Assembly: GCA_023485185.1 (NCBI GenBank)
Contig: JAMCZP010000150.1
Span: 1-5,319, forward strand
Direction of reading: 5' to 3'
DNA length: 5,319 nt
Source of the DNA: Gammaproteobacteria bacterium
GTDB lineage: Bacteria > Pseudomonadota > Gammaproteobacteria > Pseudomonadales > Halomonadaceae
A program made the translations under genes and the position numbers. Under the pieces are notes generated by a model. That model was not told where the DNA came from, did no database searches, and saw only the letters and a program-made list of their open reading frames with translations. This document shows, one piece after another, positions 1 through 5,319 of the stretch; the stretch's first letter is position 1, and each line of letters starts with the position of its first letter.

Positions 1-643
1 CGATCAATCGGGTAGGTAGTCCCGGCCAGCGCGGCGGCCCCCAGCGGCATCACGTTAACGCGCTTACGGCAGTCTAATAAGCGCTCGTGATCCCGGGCCA
101 GCATCTCTTGCCACGCCAACATATGGTGGCCAAAGGTAACCGGCTGGGCGGTCTGTAGATGCGTAAAGCCCGGCATGATGGTGTCAGCTTCACGGTCAGC
201 AAGCTCAATCATGCCTTCGCGCAGGCGCTTCAATTCCACTTCAATGACATCAATCTCATCGCGCATAAACAGGCGGATATCGGTGGCTACCTGGTCGTTG
301 CGCGAACGCCCGGTGTGCAGCTTTTTGCCGGTAATGCCGATTTTGTCGGTCAGCCGTGCTTCGATGTTCATGTGCACATCTTCAAGCGGCACCGACCAGT
401 TGAATTCGCCACGCTCAATCTCACCCTGAATCTCGTTCAGACCGTTCCGTTGATAATGGCATCGCGTTCGTCATCGGTCAGCACGCCCACGCGGGCCAGC
501 ATCGCGGCATGGGCAATGGAGCCCTGAATATCTTGACGCGCTAAGCGCTGGTCGAAAGTAACAGACGCAGTGAAGCGTGCGACAAAGGCATCGGTGGGCT
601 CGCTAAAGCGACCGCCCCAAGACTGATTCGTAGCTTGGCTCAT
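1..643 (-). pseudogene. argH: Argininosuccinate lyase, 5' half, frameshifted and cut by the window edge
   Basis: ArgH splits argininosuccinate into arginine and fumarate, the last step of arginine synthesis, in the cytoplasm; it belongs to the fumarase/aspartase superfamily. The ATG at 643-641 opens with an N-terminus carrying WGGRF (residues 9-13), typical of the family, and has an AGGA ribosome site at 657-654. The frame stops at TGA 439-437 after 68 codons, ending NGTV. The true continuation lies in another frame: removing one copy of the duplicated 5-mer at 442-451 gives [15 protein letters not shown] and an open frame to position 3. That part contains the substrate-binding TGRSRNDQ and the [11 protein letters not shown] segment with the family's catalytic histidine. 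About 212 of some 460 residues are visible; the GSSxMPxKxN catalytic loop lies outside the window. No other stop or shift was found in the visible part, so the lesion is recent or a sequence error. Gene identity is near certain; loss of function is inferred. Confidence 0.9.
442..451. repeat. 5-bp tandem duplication breaking argH
   Basis: The plus strand reads CCGTT at 442-446 and again at 447-451 (AACGG AACGG on the coding strand). Removing one copy restores the conserved ArgH reading frame, so this is the frameshifting event. Five bases is not a multiple of three, and TGA follows within three codons. The change could revert by slippage. Confidence 0.88.
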
Positions 644-671
644 CGAAGGTATATCCTGCTGACAAAACGTA

Positions 672-709
672 AAAGTCGTTACGGAAAGTGGGAGTCGTTG
701 CGGAAAGTG
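672..709. repeat. Imperfect 19-bp tandem repeat upstream of argH
   Basis: Two adjacent 19-bp units lie at 672-690 and 691-709. Their shared 17-bp core is AGTCGTTRCGGAAAGTG (674-690 and 693-709), with one A/G difference. A third partial match, AGTCGT, occurs at 716-721. The repeat fills most of the 81-bp gap between the c-di-GMP gene stop and the argH start, so it would lie in the argH leader or promoter region. No clear -35/-10 pair or hairpin terminator was found in this gap. Function unknown; it may be a simple duplication or a pair of protein-binding sites. Confidence 0.7.
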
Positions 710-724
710 TACCAGAGTCGTCGC

Positions 725-3508
725 TCAGCGAGCAGTAAACGCGGGCGGTAAGTTCAGAAACGCACAGAGAGCGCTGAGGGGCATGGGGCGAGCAAAGTAG
801 TAACCCTGAAAATAGTCACACTTACGCTGTTCTAAGTAGGCGAACTGCTCCCACGTCTCCACGCCCTCTACTAACACCTCTAACCCCATTTTTCCCGCCA
901 TGGCAACGACGCCATCAATAATGGCCGCATCATTGATGTCAGTGATGACATCGCGAACAAAAGAGCGATCAATTTTGATTCTATTAATCGGCAGACGCTT
1001 TAGGTAGCTCAGGCTGGAGAAGCCTGTTCCAAAGTCATCCAGGGCAATAAGTATTCCCAACGTGCGTAAATCTTGTAGCACTTGGATGGCTTGCTCAGTG
1101 CTGTCCATCATCACGCCTTCAGTTAACTCCAGCTCTAAAAGCGCAGGCGTTAAGCCGCTGTCAGCTAATACTTGCTCAATAGAGGCTAAAAACCCCGGCC
1201 GTTGAAACTGCATTGGCGAAATATTGACTGCCATGGTGATGGGGCCAACACCCATAGCGTTGAGTCGCTGAGCGTCTCTACAGGCGGTTATTAGCACCCA
1301 TTCACTGATAGGAATTATCTGACCGGTATCTTCTGCCAGGCTGATAAAATCAGTTGGCGGGATATTGCCGCGCTCCGGATGCTGCCAGCGGATCAATGCC
1401 TCTACGCCGACCACGCGACCACTCGGCGCATGAACTTGGGGTTGGTAGTGGAGCTCAAACTGCTGCTTTTCGATCGCTTGCTGCAGCGCACTGCGCAGGC
1501 TCACCCGCTGGCTAACCTTGCGATTCAAGTCTTCGGTATACCAATGGTAAGTGTTACGGCCACGTCGTTTGGCCTTGTACATGGCCAAATCAGCCTGCTG
1601 AATCAACTGGCGAGGATTTTCTGTGCTGCCGTCATTGATGGCGATGCCAATACTGGCGGTAATGTGTAACTCACTGTCGCGATACCAGTAAGGCGGTGAA
1701 AGGCGCTGCAGCACACGCTCGACGACTTGAATCACATCGCTTTCATGGGCTAGATCTGGCAGTAGAACAACGAATTCATCGCTGCCAAAGCGCGCCACGG
1801 TATCCCAGGGGCGTAGCTCGTCCTCTAGGCGCTTAGCGACCTCAATCAAAATAAAGTCGCCTACATCATGGCCGAGCGTATCGTTAATCGGCTTGAAGTC
1901 ATCTAAATCAATGAACAGGACGGCTATATAGCGCTGATAACGGCGCGCCAACACACATCCCTGTTCCAAAAGCTGACTAAGCATGACGCGATTGGGTAGC
2001 CCCGTTAGCGCGTCATGATTAGCGTTATAGGTAAGCTGCGTCTGGTATTCGCGCTGTTCAGAAACATCATTCTGAACCCCTAAATAGTGGGTAACCAAGC
2101 CCATCTCATCGCGGACAGGTGAAATGTACAGATCATTCCAGAACACTGCCCCATTACGCCGATAGTTACGCATCACCACGTGCACTTCACGCTGTTCGGC
2201 AACCCCTTCACGCAGCAACTTAATCGCGGCGGGGTCAGTATCTTCGCCTTGCAGGAAACGGCAATTGCGCCCCAACGCTTCGTCACGTGAATAGCCGGTA
2301 ATCCGCTCGAAAGCGGTATTCACATAAACCATCGGAAGATCGCTGCTTTGGGCGTCAACAATGATGACGCCGTTGGTACTTGATTCAACGCTACGCTCCA
2401 GCAGTTTCAGCTGGTGCTCACTCGCTTTGCGCTCGGTGATATCGCGAAAATAGACCGTAAGACCTTCAGCGGAAGGATATACGTGCGCCTCAAGCCATAA
2501 TCCCAGCCGCGGATTGTAGGCTTCAAAATGTACCGCCTTTTGTTGTCTGGCAGCGCGTTGATACTCATCATCAAAACGGCTGCCTTCTGCATCAGGAAAG
2601 CTCTGCCAAATATGTTGGCCCAGAAGCTCGCCTTCGCGGCGCTGTAAAATACGCTCCGCCTCACGATTAACGTAGGTAAAGTGCCAGCGAGTATCTAGGG
2701 TAAAGAAACCATCAGTGATACTGTCAAGCGTTGTGGTGAGTCGTTGCGCAAGCTGAGTTAAATTTTCCCGCAGCTGTTTCTGCTCGGTGATATCTTGCGA
2801 CGCCCCCTGCACCTGGATAATAGTGCCTTCTGCATCGCGTACTGCTTTACCAATAGCCCGCACCCAAAGGTGCTTGCCCTGCTGAGTAATTACTTCAAAT
2901 TCATCATCAAAGCTAACGCCGCGCTCACAGCAGGCATTAAACGCCTCTAAAAGGCGCTCCTGAGAACCGGGGGCATAAAAATTGAAAGCCTCTGCCATCG
3001 TCGGCTGAAACCCTGAGGGCATTCCATGAATATGGCTAAGCTCATCCGACCAAATAGGCACCCCGTCCGCCATATCGACATACCAGCCGCCAATGAGCGC
3101 CGTCTCGCCAGCAATTTGAAACAACCGCTGGTTACGCAGCAACTGCGCTTCTGCCTGTTTATGCTCCGTAATTACCCGCGCAATAATATAAATAATGTCG
3201 CCACCAGTACTTGGGGTAATTTCAATCCAGTGGGTTTCACCTGATGCCGACAGTGCGCGCACTTCAAAAGCAGCAATGACTTCCCCTTTCTGCATACGCG
3301 CCAGCGCTACCTCAATCACCGGGTGATCCTGTGGGTCTACGACAACGCCACAACGGCGACCGACCAACGCATCCGACGAATAGCCCAGTAGTGCCTCAAA
3401 GGCAGGATTGACCTGGAGCAGCTTGCCCTCAAAATCAAGACAACAGAACAGATCCTGCGAAAGCAGGAAAAACTGATCCAACTGGCCGTGAGGTAACACT
3501 GAGGGCAT
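725..3508 (-). CDS. Multi-PAS, LOV, GGDEF and EAL cyclic-di-GMP signalling protein
   Basis: Predicted soluble sensor that makes and/or degrades c-di-GMP; 927 residues from the chosen ATG, with no membrane segment or signal peptide seen. Domains in order: PAS1 about 9-115, PAS2 about 128-243 (GGWYVD type), PAS3 about 253-361, PAS4/LOV about 371-488, GGDEF about 493-655, EAL about 675-920. The usual DITEQK/DITERK linkers end PAS2 and PAS3. PAS4 has the LOV signature GRNCRFLQG with adduct cysteine Cys416, plus Asn448, Asn458 and Gln479 at the flavin-contact positions, so blue-light sensing is likely. The cyclase domain keeps the FIDLDDF metal site (Asp534) and the inhibitory RxxD site (566-569, RPWD), but its signature is GSDEF (575-579) instead of GGDEF. 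The EAL domain looks complete: Glu703 (EALIRW), Asn762, Glu797, Asp824-Asp825, Lys845, Glu881 and Gln901. Phosphodiesterase activity is therefore the safer prediction; cyclase activity is uncertain. A GTG at 3535 would add nine residues but lacks a ribosome site. A TATAGT -10-like hexamer (3550-3545) has no good -35. It is divergent from hemC and lies upstream of argH in the same direction. Confidence 0.95.
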   Translation of the reverse strand: MPSVLPHGQLDQFFLLSQDLFCCLDFEGKLLQVNPAFEALLGYSSDALVGRRCGVVVDPQDHPVIEVALARMQKGEVIAAFEVRALSASGETHWIEITPSTGGDIIYIIARVITEHKQAEAQLLRNQRLFQIAGETALIGGWYVDMADGVPIWSDELSHIHGMPSGFQPTMAEAFNFYAPGSQERLLEAFNACCERGVSFDDEFEVITQQGKHLWVRAIGKAVRDAEGTIIQVQGASQDITEQKQLRENLTQLAQRLTTTLDSITDGFFTLDTRWHFTYVNREAERILQRREGELLGQHIWQSFPDAEGSRFDDEYQRAARQQKAVHFEAYNPRLGLWLEAHVYPSAEGLTVYFRDITERKASEHQLKLLERSVESSTNGVIIVDAQSSDLPMVYVNTAFERITGYSRDEALGRNCRFLQGEDTDPAAIKLLREGVAEQREVHVVMRNYRRNGAVFWNDLYISPVRDEMGLVTHYLGVQNDVSEQREYQTQLTYNANHDALTGLPNRVMLSQLLEQGCVLARRYQRYIAVLFIDLDDFKPINDTLGHDVGDFILIEVAKRLEDELRPWDTVARFGSDEFVVLLPDLAHESDVIQVVERVLQRLSPPYWYRDSELHITASIGIAINDGSTENPRQLIQQADLAMYKAKRRGRNTYHWYTEDLNRKVSQRVSLRSALQQAIEKQQFELHYQPQVHAPSGRVVGVEALIRWQHPERGNIPPTDFISLAEDTGQIIPISEWVLITACRDAQRLNAMGVGPITMAVNISPMQFQRPGFLASIEQVLADSGLTPALLELELTEGVMMDSTEQAIQVLQDLRTLGILIALDDFGTGFSSLSYLKRLPINRIKIDRSFVRDVITDINDAAIIDGVVAMAGKMGLEVLVEGVETWEQFAYLEQRKCDYFQGYYFARPMPLSALCAFLNLPPAFTAR

Positions 3509-3512
3509 AAGG

Positions 3513-3518
3513 CTTCCT
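3513..3518 (-). promoter_or_regulatory. Ribosome-binding site that decides the start of the c-di-GMP gene
   Basis: The minus strand reads AGGAAG here; the AGGA core is 6 nt before the ATG at 3508-3506. The upstream in-frame GTG at 3535-3533 is preceded by CTCCGCAGC, with no Shine-Dalgarno match, so the ATG is preferred. Confidence 0.65.
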
Positions 3519-3565
3519 AGGGATGAGGAACACACGCTGCGGAGACTATAATTAGCCCCTTCATT

Positions 3566-3593
3566 TTTACTGTGGCGCTCGGTGCTTTATGAT
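3566..3593 (+). promoter_or_regulatory. Candidate sigma-70 promoter for hemC-hemD
   Basis: A -35-like TTTACT (3566-3571) and a -10-like TATGAT (3588-3593) are separated by 16 bp. They match the consensus at 4 of 6 and 5 of 6 positions. Transcription would start near 3600, giving a leader of about 44 nt before the hemC GTG. The call rests on hexamer matching only. Confidence 0.4.
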
Positions 3594-3605
3594 GATAACT
3601 ATCAT
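3592..3605. promoter_or_regulatory. 14-bp perfect palindrome, operator-like
   Basis: ATGATAACTATCAT consists of 6-bp arms (ATGATA/TATCAT) around a 2-bp AC spacer. It overlaps the end of the candidate hemC -10 and its predicted start point, where a bound repressor would block transcription. The arms resemble half of a Fur-type GATAAT element, but the length and spacing do not fit the usual 19-bp box. The binding protein is unknown. Confidence 0.4.
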
Positions 3606-3632
3606 AGCTTGACTCGCCGTGTCTGCGGTATA

Positions 3633-3637
3633 GGGAG
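3633..3637 (+). promoter_or_regulatory. Ribosome-binding site for the GTG start of hemC
   Basis: GGGAG lies 6 nt before the GTG at 3644-3646 and supports this non-ATG start. The encoded N-terminus ([20 protein letters not shown]) begins at the same point as known HemC proteins, with no plausible ATG nearby in frame. Confidence 0.7.
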
Positions 3638-3643
3638 AAGTAC

Positions 3644-4588
3644 GTGCTATCTATCACAAAACTGCGCATCGCCACGCGTAAAAGCCAATTGGCCATGTGG
3701 CAGGCTGAGTACGTTCGCGACCGTTTAATGGCGGCACACAGCGGGCTCGACGTTGAGCTCGTGCCTTTATCTACCAAGGGCGATAAAATTCTCGACACGC
3801 CACTTTCAAAAATTGGCGGTAAAGGATTATTCGTTAAAGAACTGGAAGATGCCATGCTGGATGGCCGCGCCGATATCGCGGTGCATTCCATGAAGGATGT
3901 GCCGATGCACTTTCCGGAAGGGCTGGGCTTGTCAGTCATCTTAGTGGGCGCCGATCCCACCGATGCGTTTGTATCGAATCACTACTCTAACATTGATGAG
4001 CTACCCGAAGGGGCACGCATTGGCACCGCCAGCCTTCGCCGTGGCTTGCAAATGCGCGAAGCCCGGCCAGATCTGCAAATTCTTAATCTGCGCGGCAACG
4101 TGCAAACACGACTCGCCAAATTAGATGCTGGCGAGTTTGACGCCATTATTCTCGCTACCTCGGGCTTAAAGCGCCTAGGTCTAGATGAGCGGATTGCCCA
4201 GGCGTTACCGCCAGAAGTGTGCTTGCCCGCCTGTGGCCAAGGCGCATTGGGCATTGAGTGCCGCCTTCACGACCCCGAGCTGATTGCGCTATTAGCCCCG
4301 TTGGATGATGCTGATACTGCAACGCGCGTGCGCGCCGAACGGGCGATGAATACGCGCCTGGAGGGCGGCTGCCAAGTACCCATCGCTGGCCACGCGATAC
4401 TCGATCTCGCTAATGAGACCATTTGGTTACGCGGCTTGGTCGGCAACCCGGAAGGCACCGACGTTATTCGCGCCGAAGGTAGTGGCTCTATGCATGAACC
4501 CGAAGCATTAGGTATTCGCGTTGCTGAAGACCTGCTTGATCAAGGCGCGGGTGAGATATTGGCTGAGGTTTACGGCAACGAGCTATGA
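3644..4588 (+). CDS. hemC: Porphobilinogen deaminase (hydroxymethylbilane synthase)
   Basis: This cytoplasmic enzyme joins four porphobilinogen molecules into the linear tetrapyrrole hydroxymethylbilane, the substrate of HemD. It has 314 residues, close to the 313 of E. coli HemC, and starts at GTG. Visible family motifs are [13 protein letters not shown] (8-20), [11 protein letters not shown] (58-68), [11 protein letters not shown] (77-87) with catalytic Asp85 and substrate-binding Lys84, RIGTASLRR (125-133), [13 protein letters not shown] (149-161), [10 protein letters not shown] (198-207) and [12 protein letters not shown] (240-251). Cys243 in the last motif anchors the dipyrromethane cofactor. 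All key residues are present, so the enzyme should be active. It heads a two-gene hem unit with hemD 10 bp downstream and is divergent from the PAS/LOV/GGDEF/EAL gene. A candidate promoter and palindrome lie about 40-80 bp upstream. Its final codons sit inside a 14-bp tandem duplication. Confidence 0.98.
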   Translation: MLSITKLRIATRKSQLAMWQAEYVRDRLMAAHSGLDVELVPLSTKGDKILDTPLSKIGGKGLFVKELEDAMLDGRADIAVHSMKDVPMHFPEGLGLSVILVGADPTDAFVSNHYSNIDELPEGARIGTASLRRGLQMREARPDLQILNLRGNVQTRLAKLDAGEFDAIILATSGLKRLGLDERIAQALPPEVCLPACGQGALGIECRLHDPELIALLAPLDDADTATRVRAERAMNTRLEGGCQVPIAGHAILDLANETIWLRGLVGNPEGTDVIRAEGSGSMHEPEALGIRVAEDLLDQGAGEILAEVYGNEL

Positions 4589-4603
4589 GCAACGAGCCAT
4601 GAG
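4576..4603. repeat. 14-bp tandem duplication across the hemC-hemD junction
   Basis: CAACGAGCTATGAG (4576-4589) is followed at once by CAACGAGCCATGAG (4590-4603), identical at 13 of 14 positions. The first copy holds the hemC stop (TGA 4586-4588); the second holds the hemD ATG (4599-4601). A single-copy ancestor would have had hemC and hemD overlapping as ATGA, a common translationally coupled arrangement. Confidence 0.85.
4585..4602 (+). other. Five-codon mini-ORF bridging hemC and hemD
   Basis: ATG at 4585 overlaps the hemC stop as ATGA, encodes MSNEP, and ends at TGA 4600-4602, which overlaps the hemD start as a second ATGA. A ribosome ending hemC could in principle restart here and then again at hemD. 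The reading is directly visible; translation of the mini-ORF is inferred only, and it could be a passive by-product of the duplication. Confidence 0.3.
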
Positions 4604-5319
4604 CCTTCCGGTGCTGATCTGTCGACCTGGTGAGCGCGGTGAAGCGCTGGCGGATGCCTTGCGTGAACAAGGTGCTGAGGTCGAGCAACTGGCCATCATG
4701 CAGCTTGAGCCATTGCCAGAAGACCCTGCCATGCGCCAAATCTGGCTGGATATTGATCAGTACCATAAGATAGTGGTTGTCAGCCCCTTCGCGGCACTCT
4801 GTTTGTGCGAAGCAGTAGATCGCTACTGGCCGCAGCTACCCATGGGGATTGATTATTACAGCGTCGGCAGTGCGACGGCTCGTATACTGTTTGAGCAGTT
4901 GGGGGTACGCGTTCATATCCCCCCTCCACAGGCAGGCGAAGACACTAGTGAAGCATTATTAGCACTAGCTTCGCTACGAAAGTGTGACCACCAGCGTATT
5001 CTACTGGTAGCGGGTGAAGGTGGTCGTACATTATTGACGGACAGCTTGACTGAGCGTGGCGCAAGCGTAACGCGATTAGCCACCTATCGGCGCATCTTGC
5101 AGCCACCCACACCCGCCCTACAGGCACGTCTTGCGGCGGGTAATTACCGGGCGTTAATCGTCACCAGCGGCGAACTACTAGAACATCTGGCAAAATGGTG
5201 CGACCAAGTAGCGTTGAACCAACCGCTAATCGTTTCCAGTCGCCGTTTAGCTACACTGGCCGGTACACTGGGATTTTGTAACCTCAGGGTAGCGTCGGGA
5301 GCAACGCCGGCAGCGCTAA
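4599..5319 (+). CDS. hemD: Uroporphyrinogen-III synthase, C-terminus cut by the window edge
   Basis: HemD cyclises hydroxymethylbilane to uroporphyrinogen III while inverting ring D, the branch point to heme, siroheme and cobalamin. The frame is open from ATG 4599 to the window end, 240 residues of a family usually near 250, so only the last few are missing. The N-terminus MSLPVLICRPGERGEAL matches the family's opening strand and 'RP..GE.L' pattern. Later matches to E. coli HemD include VVVSPFAA (59-66), YYSVGSATA (86-94), ILLVAGEGGRTLLTDSL (134-150), ERGASVTRLATYRR (152-165) and LIVTSGELLEHL (186-197). HemD sequences diverge strongly, so position after hemC adds weight. No Shine-Dalgarno sequence precedes the ATG, which suggests dependence on translation arriving from hemC. 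The GTG at 4611 is less likely because it would remove part of the first strand. Confidence 0.95.
   Translation, partial: MSLPVLICRPGERGEALADALREQGAEVEQLAIMQLEPLPEDPAMRQIWLDIDQYHKIVVVSPFAALCLCEAVDRYWPQLPMGIDYYSVGSATARILFEQLGVRVHIPPPQAGEDTSEALLALASLRKCDHQRILLVAGEGGRTLLTDSLTERGASVTRLATYRRILQPPTPALQARLAAGNYRALIVTSGELLEHLAKWCDQVALNQPLIVSSRRLATLAGTLGFCNLRVASGATPAAL

Noticed and set aside
437..457. Programmed ribosomal frameshift in argH
   Set aside because: No slippery heptamer or clear following structure is visible, and the exact 5-bp duplication explains the shift more simply.
159..527. 122-codon plus-strand open frame opposite argH
   Set aside because: The minus strand here encodes recognisable ArgH sequence in two frames joined at the 5-bp duplication; the plus frame is a by-product.
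3533..3535. GTG start for the c-di-GMP protein, nine codons upstream of the ATG
   Set aside because: No Shine-Dalgarno precedes it, whereas the ATG at 3508 has AGGA at 6-nt spacing.
3588..3606. Fur box upstream of hemC
   Set aside because: The palindrome has TGATA/TATCA arms but only a 2-bp spacer and 14-bp length; it does not fit the 7-1-7 or 19-bp Fur consensus.
3609..3634. TTGACT and TATAGG as the hemC promoter
   Set aside because: The spacer is only 14 bp and the -10 would overlap the ribosome site, leaving almost no leader.
3517..3960. 147-codon minus-strand open frame opposite the start of hemC
   Set aside because: It lies antisense to strongly conserved hemC codons, its product is low in complexity (rich in Ser, Pro and Arg) with no domain, and no ribosome site was seen; it is a shadow frame.
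4945..5127. 60-codon minus-strand open frame within hemD
   Set aside because: Antisense to conserved hemD sequence, with no recognisable product.

Overview
The window looks like chromosomal DNA from a gammaproteobacterium, most likely a Halomonas-type member of the Oceanospirillales. This is inferred from the style of the ArgH, HemC and HemD proteins and the argH/hemC/hemD neighbourhood, not from a database search. No RNA genes, insertion sequences, CRISPR arrays or phage genes were seen.

Layout: positions 1-643 (minus strand) hold the 5' half of argH, the last enzyme of arginine synthesis. Its reading frame is broken by a 5-bp tandem duplication at 442-451. An 81-bp gap with an imperfect 19-bp tandem repeat (672-709) separates it from a large minus-strand gene at 725-3508. 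That gene encodes a multi-sensor cyclic-di-GMP protein with three PAS domains, a fourth PAS domain that is a full-signature LOV (flavin, blue-light) domain, then GGDEF and EAL domains. A divergent intergenic region (3509-3643) carries a candidate hemC promoter and a 14-bp perfect palindrome over its predicted start point. On the plus strand follow hemC (3644-4588) and hemD (4599 to beyond the window end), consecutive enzymes of tetrapyrrole (heme) synthesis that turn porphobilinogen into uroporphyrinogen III.

How the parts relate: hemC and hemD form a tight operon. Their junction shows a 14-bp tandem duplication that seems to have split an ancestral ATGA stop/start overlap and left a 5-codon mini-ORF bridging the two genes. 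In Pseudomonas aeruginosa the argH-hemC interval holds the regulators algZ(fimS)-algR. Here it holds a predicted blue-light and c-di-GMP gene instead, transcribed away from hemC.

The points most worth a second look are the LOV domain with its GSDEF variant of the cyclase signature, the argH frameshift (a real mutation or a sequence error), the hemC-hemD junction duplication, and the operator-like palindrome upstream of hemC.
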